From Acholoe squamosa (Eukaryota; Annelida; Polychaeta; Phyllodocida; Polynoidae), in contig OX439050.1 in NCBI GenBank assembly GCA_949317995.1, forward strand, positions 52,577,777 to 52,641,776: a DNA stretch of 64,000 nucleotides, read 5' to 3'. Below the pieces are notes generated by a model. That model did no database searches and was not told the origin of the DNA. It worked only from the letters and a program-made list of their open reading frames with translations. Position numbers and translations under genes: made by a program. Below are positions 36,501 through 47,755 of the stretch, piece after piece. Each line of letters begins with the position of its first letter. The stretch's first letter is position 1.

Positions 36501-39500
36501 AAACAGCAAAACCGTTAATTAAATTTGTAAATATAACTACCTCCATAGCCACTGAAGGGGTGGGTGAAACATTGCAAAGCAGACACATATAATTATGGTG
36601 GGATAGAGGACCTATTCATGAGAGTGACAGTCATGTTTAGCAGAGGGGGAATGATGAACATACAGAGGGGTAAAAGAGAACATGATTTGTAGGCACTAGT
36701 ATTTTGTTAAGGGTTAGTGAATAGAGCCATCGGGCAGGAAGAGCCATGCCGGAAGCCACTAATGATGGTTGCTAATATTTATGCCTGAGTTGTGGGTTTC
36801 TACTTGGACCATAGGTGATATGAGCTATGCCATACATAACCAAATAACGATCTACTAGGATAGGGGGCAAAGTATATTACGTATTAAAGTAAAACAGCAC
36901 AGCACATATTATGCTGAAAGAAACATCCCTAGTGCATTTCATGGCATATGTGAGTTAACTGCACTATTTTGCCAATACATTATCCAATTGCACATACAGG
37001 GAAGGACATTATGGTTAGTGACTAATTGATGTTTGAATGCTACAGTCTCAACAAATGAAAGAGTACTCATTCCATATCTTTTCTCCCACATCTCATTTGA
37101 AAATGCAAAGGCTTAATAATTTTCTGGGGTCCAGTCAAAGGCTTACAGATGGGTGTACAGATAATATATATACCATATCCTGCTTTAATCTCTCATGATT
37201 CACTTTGTCCTATATTGCTGCAAGCATATATCTATCATTTCTGATAGGGGCATTTGGAAGTATTGAAGGGAAATCCTTTGTTATGGGTGCTATCCTACAG
37301 CTCCCTTATGGTTGACTAAAACATTCAAAGAAACTAAATCGAAAACATAGAAACTTTTATGTCAAAGGAGTGACCACCTAATAAGCCTACTCACACTGGG
37401 AAGAGGGCATATTCACTTTTAGGTCAAACGGTTATTTGAGATTTGGTAGTCAACACTCTACTGAGAGCAGTAGAATCTTCCTGGAGGCTCAAATGATTAT
37501 TTGCCACTAAATGCCATGTTCCTAAAGCTGTGTGGTCTACTAAAGGTGTCCTCTTTGTCACAGCTTCCAGCCTGAGCTGTCAGGAGGCCATATGAGACTA
37601 CTGCCCCACCTGCCCATCTCTACTCCAATCTCAGGATCATTTGCAAATTGGCCATGTAGTTTGTGGTATCCATAGGCCAAGGCTCCACCAGCAGCACAGC
37701 ACAGCTGCTGCAACATTACAATGTATGCAGCACATAATTCCCTTTGTTTTGTTTGTTATTGTTTGCACTATACAGTGCAATAGAGTATCCTTTCCAAATT
37801 TAAACAAAATCAAGCAGAAGGAAAGAAATTGTGTGCTGCAGGTAATGGTGCAGCGGCTATTCTGGAACTCACAACCGAATTGGTTAAAGACATGGGAACA
37901 CAAATTGGCATTCAGGAGGCAAATTGCAACAATATATAACCTGAGAGCCAATCTGCTGACTGTATAATAGCCCCATCCTGAAACACAATCATCCATATAG
38001 AACGAATAATGAATGCAATAGCGGTGTTTACAATAAGTTTCCTGCATACTGTCCTGCATATTTGATTTTTGATATTGTATTGTATGTTGTTATAAATTGG
38101 GAAACTCTGGTTACATGCCTGGTATCAAAGTTAGATGCCAAGATATAATTCCAGCACAGAATTGTACAAATCTTGATTGTGTTAATAAGTTACTTAAGAA
38201 TCTGATTCTTTTAACTGTAATATCTAGGCAGTTATCTGCTATCCTTCTCTACTCTAGTCATCTTCATCCCTAAATGCACAACATCATGTTCACTATATTA
38301 AGCCTGGGAGAACGTTTCTCTGATCATGACCCCATGTTGTAATGTGAAATGTATTTATTCCTGATTTTTTCACTTGAAAAAACAGAACATTCATTATTAT
38401 TTACCTTTTGTTATGATTGTAACGGAATACTACCGCGTCTTGGATGTGTGCCTTTTTCATTAAATAAAAGAGTGGAAGCACGTTCACTGAACTAAATTCT
38501 GCAAATGGAGCCTGGCCAATAGAGGTAACTTGTGTCAACACACATGAGACACTAGACTACATCTCTATCCCTCCAGTCTGGCATTGACAAGAGTCAATTA
38601 CATTGAAACAACAGTTAATGGGTAAGAAGGGGTATTCAGAAGGCAATCATCTGGAAATACTATATTTATAAATACATTCACATTAGACACTTTGGACTCT
38701 TATTGGATTTGAATTGACTTGAAGACATTTCACTAGGAGAAGGCTACCGCTAGTTTACAAAGGTTTACAAAGGGATAGAATATCAGTAGGGTAATACTTT
38801 AAATATAAGACTGAGTTTATTCATACAAAAATAGGTATATATGTAACTTATAGGTGTACCCTACATATAAGGTGCATCCTTGGTTCTTGCCAGACCTAAA
38901 AGCACACACAAGGCTCAATTTCGAGCAGTTAAGTACTGTTCCATATGGTACAATATTCTCACATATAAGGCAGACCCTTCAGACTGATTCTATAAGGTGC
39001 AAAGGTAAAGGTACTTTCCTCATATATATGCAAGGTAATGTAGGGGCCGGCATCGTTGTATATATATTAGTGCGGTTCATCCGAGAGACGTGCTCGTGTG
39101 GTACTCGTTCCTTCTATGCCAACCAGGTGTCGCTTCGCGATACCCGTTTGGTACAAGAGGGGGCAGCACCATGCCTCGCGTCCAGCTTCTACTAAGAAGC
39201 CAGACGATCCGCATAACTCAGACCGGCAATAACATAATGTCTAGCAATGTGTAAGCTCAACTTTACCAATGAACATTCTATCTGAGAACAGAGTAATCAA
39301 GTTATGGTAGGAAATAATATATCGGAACAATGGAATAGGTTAATTTCTTTTATATATAGGTAATAAAGATTTGACTATTCCTTCTACACAATATAAGTTA
39401 AGCTGTACTCTTCATTGTGTTCAGAAGTATCTACAACAGCTTTTGCAGGTGTAAACCGATGTTTGTGTGAGATAACTCTAAACATGCAAGGACTCGAGAA

Positions 39501-40784
39501 CACAAAAAAAATACAGGTGTTATTTTACACAATGTTATGGAGTCCACAGTCATACTGTTACTGCAGGTAACTCAAGTACTAGGAATGTTAGTTACATGAC
39601 TGATCACGATATTCTATTTCATTTTAGCCCCTGCATGCTGCTTCCAGATGTGCTACCAGTTGCCCCTGCCCCCCTTTACAACAACAACAATGGCCCAATA
39701 AAAAATCACTTTTGAAAAATATCATAGCTACAAAACTTAACAACTAATAGATTCAATGTCAGCTTTAGTGTAGCATGAGTGTATCATGCTTCAGAAATAT
39801 AGATTTCTGCTTTGATAAAGTTATGGTTAATGTTACTTCTGAAAGGATGTTAATTAGTTACTTTTGTAATCAGACTTAATTAAGGCTAGGTGCTGTGGCA
39901 CAGCCTGTACTCTTAATTGAATGTCAGTGTCATTGAGAAATTAACCTTTGAAATTATCTTAATGGGTACCTTTAATGTCTTGGGTTAATTGCCTGGTTTA
40001 ATTGTCATCCAATTCAATATCCTTGTTTTTTCTAGTTATGAATTGTGGTGTGTGATGTGCTTTGTAGATTGAAGAGCAATACATTTAAATGAAAGCTGGG
40101 ATTAAAGCTAAAATACGATTACCTTAAATAACCTTTTAAGCAAGGCTAAGGTCTCACTTCACATATTCAATACAAAGCATGTTGACATTACAAAAGTTTA
40201 GTGAAAATTTAGAACTTAAGTCTGCTTGAGGAGAGATTTATGGCAATGTGAATTTTGCTTATAAGCGAAAATCATCTATGGATAACAAAACGTACATAGT
40301 AAAATCACTGGAGCATTCAATAATTCTATCTGAGCTGTATCTTTAGCCCTTATTCAAGACCAGCACTTATTTAAGACATATATTATAGTGCATATTAAAA
40401 ATTCTAATATTCCCCTGTGCCCCTGGAACTCTTTTCAAGACTGGCCCCTTTCAAAGAACCCGTGCTCATGAAACAGGTCAATATTATGCATTGTAAAAAC
40501 TGTGAAAACTGTGCCAAAGTTGCTTGAGATCTGTTGTTATATTCACAGACATTCCTTGTACATTTGTGTACCACCATTGTGCCACCCAGGGCTTCTACTT
40601 TGGTTCTACAAGTATTCCTAGTAGATTCAATAGTAAATATTTACAGTGTGATATTGCTTAACAATAATGGGATGCTGGAAAATACATCTGACTGCAGTTC
40701 TAATTAACTCACTAATCATTTCGGGAATAGGTGATGAGATTCCATAGACAACAGCAGCTACAAGTAATATCCATTTCATGCCAC
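33540..40784. repeat. Triplicated block, copy 3
   Basis: 33,850-34,900 matches 19,840-20,640 and 8,700-9,870. 34,900-39,850 matches 20,700-24,770. 39,850-40,160 matches 24,800-25,120. 40,145-40,784 matches 31,840-33,340. The first part of the block (equivalent of 2.2-8.7 kb) is missing. Copy-3-specific inserts lie near 35,640-36,380, 37,960-38,510 and 39,010-39,230. No conserved ORF. Confidence 0.8.
39005..39230. mobile_element. GC-richer insert private to copy 3
   Basis: Copy 2 continues from TATAAGGTGCA straight to ACATAATGTCT (variant), while copy 3 has about 220 extra bases of clearly higher GC. It contains CAAGAGGGGGCAGCA (39,157-39,171), another CTCF-like sequence, and a TCGCTTCGCGA-type hairpin (39,129). 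Family unknown. Confidence 0.45.
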
Positions 40785-40955
40785 GGAGGCGTCAGTGGGC
40801 CTGGAAGATTTCTTATTAAATCACTGCAATGCCTCACGGATTGGTGCATTACCCTATGTGCTAATGAATATTTATGAATGAAGCTTGTTCCCCTGTGACT
40901 GTACCTGTTGCAACTTCATTACTAGAACCAGCAGGGTCAATACAACTAAAAAACA

Positions 40956-41032
40956 TTGGCTTCTGCTGGGACTGAAGTCACTACCCTTGGATTTGGAAAC
41001 CTCTGCTCGCCCAACTGAGCTAACCAGGCAAT
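40956..41032 (-). mobile_element. tRNA-like SINE head
   Basis: Minus strand reads GCCTGGTTAGCTCAGTTGGG, an almost perfect tRNA 5' half with A box, followed about 45 bases on by a degenerate B box (GACTTCAGTCCC). Arms do not pair well enough for a working tRNA. Confidence 0.55.
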
Positions 41033-41133
41033 CAATTTACCAGCAGCCAAGGGAATAATATATTCTCTTGGCTGTAGGTATAAGGTACACTGTAATGAAA
41101 TGACATGATGGCCTTTTAACAGACCAATCTTCA

Positions 41134-41208
41134 CAAGAATCTGTAGTACAGTGGTAGGAGGTTGGCATGGCATATGGAGGGTCTAGAGTTCAAGGCTTCA
41201 GCATGGAA
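41134..41208 (+). mobile_element. tRNA-like sequence, opposite orientation
   Basis: Plus strand has an A-box-like TGTAGTACAGTGGTAG (41,142-41,157) and a B-box-like GAGTTCAAGGC (41,186-41,196) at proper spacing. Weak stems. Lies tail to tail with the previous one. Confidence 0.4.
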
Positions 41209-41209
41209 C

Positions 41210-41591
41210 ATTTCTATCAAAGTTTTTCATGTATATATCCTACAAGTACATTTTTGCTAGTAACAACTAAATGCTTGAATGTCCACATACCAAATGAAAC
41301 TATGTACATAGTTTCCACTTAACTCTATGTAGATCTATATACCTGTCTTCATTAACCATATATAGAAATAATATCATGTGTTTAGTGAGGTAAGGATACA
41401 CCATAGTTTGAAGTTTCAACACTGTTTATTGGCTTCTCGAAACACTTAGACATAAGTTATTACAGCAAGTCGCCAGATAGGTGATACAATAGTTACACAT
41501 AGGTTCATTTGAGTCATAATTGAAGTTCAGGTAGTTTCCATGAAACCATCTTTTGAAATTACACTTAATCAAGATATACAATTCATATAGA
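41210..41591 (-). other. 3' untranslated region of the LINE
   Basis: No ORF. On the minus strand AATAAA occurs at about 41,430, 160 bases after the stop codon of the ORF, and could serve as a polyadenylation signal. The true 3' end is uncertain. Confidence 0.4.
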
Positions 41592-44441
41592 TCATACATT
41601 GCCCAATGTATTCAGTACTTCTCCTTTCAAGCATGCTTTAAAATTGCTTAGAGTATCCTTCTGTTGTATATCACTCGTCAGAGTTTCCCAAAGACGATTA
41701 CCTCTATATAGGGGACTGACTCTATATGCCTCATAGACTGGTCTGTTCACCTTCAACTTCTTCTTATCATGTCCTCTTAATAACCCAGGAGGAATCAATA
41801 TATGATTAATGTCTTGGGCATATTTATACATTAAGCATGTCAAGGATTTTCTTCTCCTTATACCTAGAGTTTCTACCCTACACTGATGTAGTAAATCAGC
41901 TACATGGATATCTTGGGCATTTAATATCTTTAAACAAGCCCTAAGGCAGTGATTTTGGATTACATCAATATGGTCTATAATGGTCCTGGGTCCGCTTTCT
42001 ATGATATAACTACAGTATTCTAGAGTTGGGACAATCATTTGTTTATAAATTCGTAGGGAATTATCTCTATCAACATATTTCACTATATTCCTCAATTGTT
42101 TTAGCTTAGTTGTTCCCATCGTATCTACCTTCTTACAGTGTGCTTTAAAAGTTAAGCCACTATCTATTATGACACCAAGGTATGAGAAACTTTGTACCAC
42201 AGCTAATCTCGTACCCTGCATAAAAATATCTATAGGTTCAATACGCTGTCTTGTCGAATGACACCATAATAATTTGGTCTTCTTGACATTCACTGTGAGT
42301 ATATTTGTCTTACACCATTCACCAATTCTGTTAACATCAGACTGTAATAGACTTGACATTATTTCAACGTCCTTTCCATTTATCACCAATGCTACATCAT
42401 CTGCATATAGAAAATATTGACAGTGTTCAATAACTGACACTATGGAATTTAAATACAAGTTAAACATCAATGGTCCCAATACTGTGCCCTGAGCTACTCC
42501 ACAATCCATAACCTTTGTGTCTGAAGACTTGTTATTAACTCTTGTTAATTGAAGTCTATTACATAGAAAACTTTTAAACCACCTCAGACACATATCGTCA
42601 CAATTTATATATTCCAATTTCTTTAACATTATATTGAGGTTTACAGTATTAAACGCCTTTTTTAGGTCCAAGAACAAAATAACTGAATATTCATTCCTAT
42701 TTCTAGCTTCAAACAAGTATTGGATCAGTCCAAAAGTTGCATCAACTGTAGATTTACCAGGAATAAAACCATATTGGTTTCCATTTATTATATTATTTTC
42801 TGTAATGAAATTCATTAACTGTCGATGTACACACTTCTCAATAAGTTTGGAGAATACATTAGTCATAGTGATCGGTCTCCAATTAGATACATCGCTTAGT
42901 AACCCATCCTTGGGTAATGGTACCACATAACCTATTTTCAACATGTTTGGAAATTTAGCATCAGCAATGGAACTATTTATAAAACTTTCAAGTAACTCAG
43001 GTTTTTTTAGGAGACATTCCTTTACCATATTACAAGGTATATTTGTAATACAAGAGTTCTTACTCCCATCGATGGATTTTAATATGTCTATACATATATC
43101 AATAGTACAGGCTCTCAGTGTCATAATATTCTCACATTCAGGTACTAGATCAGGATAGGGCTGGATAGTAAATTCCTTAGCAAGAGCGCTACCAATATTA
43201 ATATAAAAATCATTTACATAGTTGGCAAGTCGATCCATTACAACCACATTACCATCTTTATCCACTAAGTTCATTGTCGGGGTCGTTGCCTTGCCTTGCC
43301 ATACCAGCTTTAGTATTTTCCAAAATCTTTTTGGATCCTTTTTGTATTTTTTAAGTAATTGTAGCATAACAGTACGCTTCTTATATACTAGGTGTTGGTT
43401 AATAGCCTTTTTTAGTACCTTTACCCTTTCCAACAACTCATTTCTGTAACCAGTAATACTGCGTTTTGGCCTTCTAAAGAGTCTCTTTTTCTTAGAAATC
43501 ATTCTGCCAACTCTTTCATCAAAAAATATATCATTCTCTCGTACTTTAAATTTTATTACAGGGTGATATTCATCCAGGTACGTCTTAATACAATTGATTA
43601 CTTTTTCATATATATTAACTGAGTTTGTATCATTCACAGTGCAATCTGTCCAGTCTATACCGGCTATGAACCTACAGAAGTTTTCTTTATTAAGAGACTT
43701 CATGTTCCTAGTACTGATAACTTTGATTGGATTTTTTACAGGTTTCACTAATTTTCTGATTAGATAAACAGGTACATGGTCTCCACAGATGTCATTTAGT
43801 AGACCTACCTCCATTACACAATCACAGTTGGTATAATAATGGTCTAAGGTCGATTTCCCATAAGTATGGTAGTATGTCTGAGCAGTTCTGAAATATTTAA
43901 GACCAGTATCCTTCAAAAATGTAGACATTCTTCTAAATTTTATACAATTTCGACTGCGACTATTCACATTCATATCACCCATGATCCATATCTCTTTTCC
44001 TCTACATTTAGTATCGTTTACAATTAATCTTAGTTGATCATAACAATCCAAGACTTTACCCTTAGGTGGCCTATATACTATAACCATCACTTTCTCTCGA
44101 TGTCCTGGATATTTCAGTGATATACATAGTGTTTCAATATTACGATTTACCACAGTTAAGTCATTCAATATAGTTGAATAAGGTACATATACATCTCTTA
44201 TGTAGCAGCCTACTCCACCTCTCTTCCCTCTCCTCCTATCATTCCTAAAGAATGACATATTTTGGATAATAATTTGACTGCTTCGGGTAGATGGTTTTAA
44301 CCATGTTTCTGTTATACCAATAACATCAAAACCTACAAACTCTTTTGCCACATAGTTATATTTATCCTTTAAACTTTGTGAATTAAACAATAAAAATTTG
44401 TAACCACTGCCATGTACTATATCTCTTGGATCTCTACCCAT
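41592..44441 (-). CDS. LINE ORF2: APE endonuclease + reverse transcriptase (CR1/L2/jockey-like)
   Basis: 949 codons with no stop or frameshift. An N-terminal endonuclease/exonuclease/phosphatase domain (about 14-230) has NSQSL, ITETWL with Glu45, RGGVGCY, VYRPP, MGDMNVN with Asp156 and Asn158, LDH at 199-201 and GDHVPV with His222. The RT spans about 500-760: WRPITMTNVFSKLIEK, QYGFIPGKST, FLDLKKAFNTVN with Asp592, GVAQGTVLGPLMFNLYLN, catalytic YADD at 679-682, LTVNVKKTK and YLGVIID. The C-terminus has no RNase H. All visible catalytic residues are kept, so the copy may be recent and possibly active. ORF2 starts 8 bases inside the end of the upstream ORF. Clade cannot be fixed by eye. Confidence 0.92.
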   Translation of the reverse strand: MGRDPRDIVHGSGYKFLLFNSQSLKDKYNYVAKEFVGFDVIGITETWLKPSTRSSQIIIQNMSFFRNDRRRGKRGGVGCYIRDVYVPYSTILNDLTVVNRNIETLCISLKYPGHREKVMVIVYRPPKGKVLDCYDQLRLIVNDTKCRGKEIWIMGDMNVNSRSRNCIKFRRMSTFLKDTGLKYFRTAQTYYHTYGKSTLDHYYTNCDCVMEVGLLNDICGDHVPVYLIRKLVKPVKNPIKVISTRNMKSLNKENFCRFIAGIDWTDCTVNDTNSVNIYEKVINCIKTYLDEYHPVIKFKVRENDIFFDERVGRMISKKKRLFRRPKRSITGYRNELLERVKVLKKAINQHLVYKKRTVMLQLLKKYKKDPKRFWKILKLVWQGKATTPTMNLVDKDGNVVVMDRLANYVNDFYINIGSALAKEFTIQPYPDLVPECENIMTLRACTIDICIDILKSIDGSKNSCITNIPCNMVKECLLKKPELLESFINSSIADAKFPNMLKIGYVVPLPKDGLLSDVSNWRPITMTNVFSKLIEKCVHRQLMNFITENNIINGNQYGFIPGKSTVDATFGLIQYLFEARNRNEYSVILFLDLKKAFNTVNLNIMLKKLEYINCDDMCLRWFKSFLCNRLQLTRVNNKSSDTKVMDCGVAQGTVLGPLMFNLYLNSIVSVIEHCQYFLYADDVALVINGKDVEIMSSLLQSDVNRIGEWCKTNILTVNVKKTKLLWCHSTRQRIEPIDIFMQGTRLAVVQSFSYLGVIIDSGLTFKAHCKKVDTMGTTKLKQLRNIVKYVDRDNSLRIYKQMIVPTLEYCSYIIESGPRTIIDHIDVIQNHCLRACLKILNAQDIHVADLLHQCRVETLGIRRRKSLTCLMYKYAQDINHILIPPGLLRGHDKKKLKVNRPVYEAYRVSPLYRGNRLWETLTSDIQQKDTLSNFKACLKGEVLNTLGNV

Positions 44442-44676
44442 CTATTCCAATAAGATGGTTCCACCTATCTCCATTGACTCCAACCGGGTATAACACTACA
44501 TCATATTTGATACACAACATATTTACAGGTGCAAAAATAGAATAGGTACTGTAACTTCCAGGGCCTAATCTAAGAGTATCTGTCGTGGTTGACACCCTAT
44601 ACAGTGTATCCGTAATGCAAGGCTTAGGTGTAACAGAACCTAAAAAAACCAAACATTGGTACACATAGTGAGACAT
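44434..44676 (-). CDS. Short upstream ORF overlapping LINE ORF2
   Basis: 80 codons ending in TAG within ATGGGTAG, where the ATG opens ORF2 in another frame. Such an overlap would allow translational coupling or frameshift. The product does not resemble a known LINE ORF1: it is short, without zinc knuckles or an RRM that I can see. It may be a truncated ORF1 or a chance frame in the 5' UTR. Confidence 0.4.
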   Translation of the reverse strand: MSHYVYQCLVFLGSVTPKPCITDTLYRVSTTTDTLRLGPGSYSTYSIFAPVNMLCIKYDVVLYPVGVNGDRWNHLIGIDG

Positions 44677-44679
44677 TGT

Positions 44680-44981
44680 AACCTCTAATCCCTGTTACAT
44701 ATAACTTATAACTGTATGTTAGTTGGGTCCGTTTAAGACTATCCCATATTATCAAAGATTATGTCTACAATTACACACATAATATTGAAGCAATATACCG
44801 AAACCATTCCACGTGAATGGTCCTGGAACCATGTTAGTACCGTCCTTTTTTACTCACTATAATCTATATATCGATATATAGGTAAGTTTTTAACACCTGC
44901 TTCAACCTGTTGCAATGTCAGTGGATCTATAATAAGTCTCCCAGACTGTATATAGTACAGTCTAGGCACGTCCGAGACTGT
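44680..44981 (-). other. 5' region of the LINE insertion
   Basis: No ORF. Contains ATATATCGATATATAG (44,867-44,882), an AT-rich palindrome. The 5' end coincides with the target duplication at 44,982. Confidence 0.4.
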
Positions 44982-45200
44982 GGAGGCGTCACTTCTTTAT
45001 GCCGTCAAGGACATTTATTAATAATTGATATCACCAGACACCTTTGTATGAGAGTCCAACTCAATATCCATTGGATAATGGCGTGACAACGGGAGGTTCA
45101 GTGACACAGGAAATAGTTGGTGCTGCTCAGGTGATATCTGATAGATGGCACCATGAAAGTCTACTTTACAGCACTAAGTGAAGCACATAATGTTATATGA

Positions 45201-45455
45201 GTAGTATATAGGGGCAAACTCAGTGCATAGGAACAGCTACTGAAATCGATTTGACAGGTCAAATTCAAAAAGGTGGATAGTGAAACGTTTGACTTACGTT
45301 GTCATCGACATAGGCTAAATTCAAAAATGATGGACAAATGTTAGGGAGCATTCATTATCAACAACAGGGGGTAGGTAGGGGTAGGTAGGAGTAGGTAGGG
45401 TAGGTAGGTTTATATAGGGTGTGTGCGTGTTATACATGCGCCTGTGTGGCCTTCC
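45201..45455 (+). repeat. Left terminal inverted repeat
   Basis: Pairs with 55,376-55,702 on the opposite strand: tip AGTAGTATATAGGGGCAAAC, then GGAACAGCTACTGAAATC, GACAAATGTTAGGGAGC, CAACAGGGGGTAGGTAGG and TTTATATAGGGTGTG in the same order. It lacks about 70 bases present in the right copy. Confidence 0.9.
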
Positions 45456-45535
45456 CTCCCTACCTACCTGCCTGCCTACCTAACTGCCTACCTACCTACC
45501 TACCTACCTACCTACCTACCTAACCTATTCTATTC
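45360..45535. repeat. (GTAGG)n and (CCTAC)n snapback tract
   Basis: GTAGG repeats at 45,370-45,412 face CCTAC-type repeats at 45,458-45,525, so this strand can fold back on itself. The right end of the element has a similar pair (55,290-55,345 and 55,415-55,472), and a related tract lies at 49,405-49,450. Confidence 0.85.
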
Positions 45536-45639
45536 AGTAACCAGCATGTTGTTTTGTCCCCCTACATTATGGCATTCTCCCACCGCAATGTTACAAAAAT
45601 AAATGACCCTATCAACATGTTCCAATTTTATAAACTTAC

Positions 45640-45712
45640 CTAGAGCTTGGTGTGTAGAGTGGAGAGTCAGTAATGAGAAGAGCTTGGTGTGTAGAGTGGA
45701 GAGTCAGGTAGC
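45640..45712 (+). repeat. Tandem duplication of 36 bp
   Basis: AGAGCTTGGTGTGTAGAGTG and following GAGAGTCAG occur twice in a row. Confidence 0.85.
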
Positions 45713-45979
45713 ACCTAAGAACTTCCAATAAATGACACACTTCGAATAAATGCAGGCTTGGTCACGTGGTAAACAAAACCCATGTGACTGGTCAGTGTGA
45801 GCAGAGTGATTAATTTTGTAGTGAGTCACTCTTATGCCAAATTTAACTAGTGCTTTTAGCCCCTAGCTATGTGACCAGAAAGCCGGGTGTAAGTAGGTTT
45901 GTACACCTATATGCCATAGGTGCAAATGAAATAGTTATTTCCTAGCGGTCACCAGTCTTTCTCCTGGCTTTTGATTGTC

Positions 45980-46350
45980 TTTTCACTGGTCGTCAGCTGA
46001 AAACTGACAGGTTGTTGAAATTTTGATCCACAGAGGTCAGGTCTCCTATTTCAGAAGTGTTGGAGCCAATGCTTTCAGTGTCACTTTTATCACCCTTGCA
46101 CTGATTGCTTGGTGGCATGGTTGACACATTGATGGTTGAAAGGGGATAGAAAAGTGTTGGGGGCAGACAGCCAGGGGTAGAGAGTCTTTCTGTAGACACA
46201 AGGGAAGCAAAACCCTGTGACTTGTAGCAGCATGGTTGGCACCGTGTTGTTGCTAAAGTCTGACCTTGAATTGAAGTGCTGAAGTTGTTGTTGTAATTTC
46301 TGTAATTTGGTGGTATGGGTGTTCCTGAACAGTGCAGGCTTAGAATCCAA
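45980..46350 (-). pseudogene. Unrecognised coding remnant
   Basis: On the minus strand, a frame from 46,350 (86 codons, Gln/Asn-rich start) loses sense near 46,200. An overlapping frame then reads a Ser/Thr/Asp-rich tail ending at 45,993 (SDTESIGSNTSEIGDLTSVD). A splice-acceptor-like GTGTCTACAG lies at the switch (about 46,198), so this could be the last exon of a gene or a frameshifted relic of the host element. Not recognised. Confidence 0.3.
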
Positions 46351-46439
46351 GGACGCTTTTATTTTATCTTTAACACACCAGGTGGCAACGCTTAGTCGGC
46401 GCCACTCCCGTAAGGTTAAAGAGGGTGGCCAAGATTATG

Positions 46440-47755
46440 GTCGATATTGAGCTAGAGTTGCTTGGACCCGGTCCTTTAGGACATGCTGACGCTTCTGTTG
46501 GATGCTGGAAATTTTCCTGGATGAATCAAGGTAAGTGGTTTGAAAATTTTGTATTTTGGGTGGAATTTTGATCATTTGTGTAAAAAAAAAGGTCAAAAAT
46601 GTTAGTTTCGATGTCTTAGGAAGCTTGTTTCCCACAGCTTAATGGGGTATAAAAAGAACTTGCTAGCATTTCTTTATGTCAAAGGTATTGTAATCAGCAC
46701 CATGGAGTTGTTTTACTTTGACATCATTTTCCTGAACGGGATTATCCTACACATGGACGTTTACATGGAGGGCGGCAGGTAAGTGAAAAGTGTAAACATA
46801 GAATTTTGTTGAAATTTGAGGTAACTTTTGGTTGGGTGAGTTGCTAAAATGAAATTGTTTCATTTTAGCATCGTTGAGATACATTTTACCATCCAAGCGG
46901 CACCACCCGTGCCGGGCATGATGAATGGCTTATAATCAGGAAGGTTGAAGTTTACTAATGGGTTTAATGGACTGAAATCAAGTTTATATATCACTATGAT
47001 AGCACATGTCATTGTTGTTGTTTGGATGCGCACACCGAGTGTGGGCATCTGTTACAGGCTGTTGTCATGGTGACACTGTGTGACAGACGCCTATTTTTTT
47101 GACGTTGCGGTGTAATTTCAAGATGGTGTTTAGGACGTGGCGTCTGGCAGGAAAACTTTAAGACACCGCTGTGGGTACATGCTAAGTAAACACTGATTTA
47201 ATTTAACTGTCTATGTCAGTTTTGGCTAGCTGATGGTGTAATCTGATGTTAGAGTTAATTAGCTAGGTAGGTAGTGCTAAATGATGGGTTGGGAAGTAAG
47301 ATGCCATTGGGGTTGGGAGTAATATGGCGTTGTGGGGAGGGGGATCCCCACACAAGTGTGTGACAGGTTTTATCCGATGCGTTATCCATCCATGTTGCAA
47401 ACGGGGGGGGGGGTGGTCGTTAGTATTGGGAAAAATGATGATGTTGAATCAGCGACGATCCCCAGATATACTGAAACTATCGTGATTTAACATTTTGAGT
47501 TGAAAAAACCTACCATCGAGTGTTTTATGTGGCACTCTCAGCCAATGAAGGATCAAAGAGGTATTCATCCTATGGAGGCTGAGCTTCTTTAGGTGCAATA
47601 AGTCCAGCTCTGCAGAATTCACCATGCTTGATGAAGGAATTGGTTGCCGGGATGCTTTGGGAGTGGCTCAGGCCCTTAGTGGCAATACTGAGCAAAACTG
47701 GCCAATGTTTCCCCATCCAATGGGGTCAGTTGAAATTCTAGTTAACCTTTCTGCT
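46440..47755. other. Interior of the TIR element, no gene seen
   Basis: Only short non-descript frames. A run of ten G lies at 47,403-47,412. Confidence 0.45.

Larger units (their letters stand above)
40795..44981 (-). mobile_element. 4.2-kb insertion containing an intact LINE
   Basis: Flanked by the 10-bp direct repeat GGAGGCGTCA at 40,785-40,794 and 44,982-44,991. The two outer flanks join to give the continuous sequence seen at 33,345-33,400, so this is a clean insertion. It holds the endonuclease/RT ORF on the minus strand and a small overlapping ORF upstream of it. The end near 40,795 has no poly(A) tail and includes two tRNA-like sequences. These may be part of the element's 3' end or later SINE insertions. 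Confidence 0.75.

Noticed and set aside
37637-38059. Overlapping ORFs on both strands (140 and 108 codons)
   Set aside because: Located in block copy 3; not open in the matching part of copy 2 and without motifs.
41592-44441. Small plus-strand ORFs at 42,634, 42,943 and 43,222
   Set aside because: Antisense shadows of the LINE ORF.
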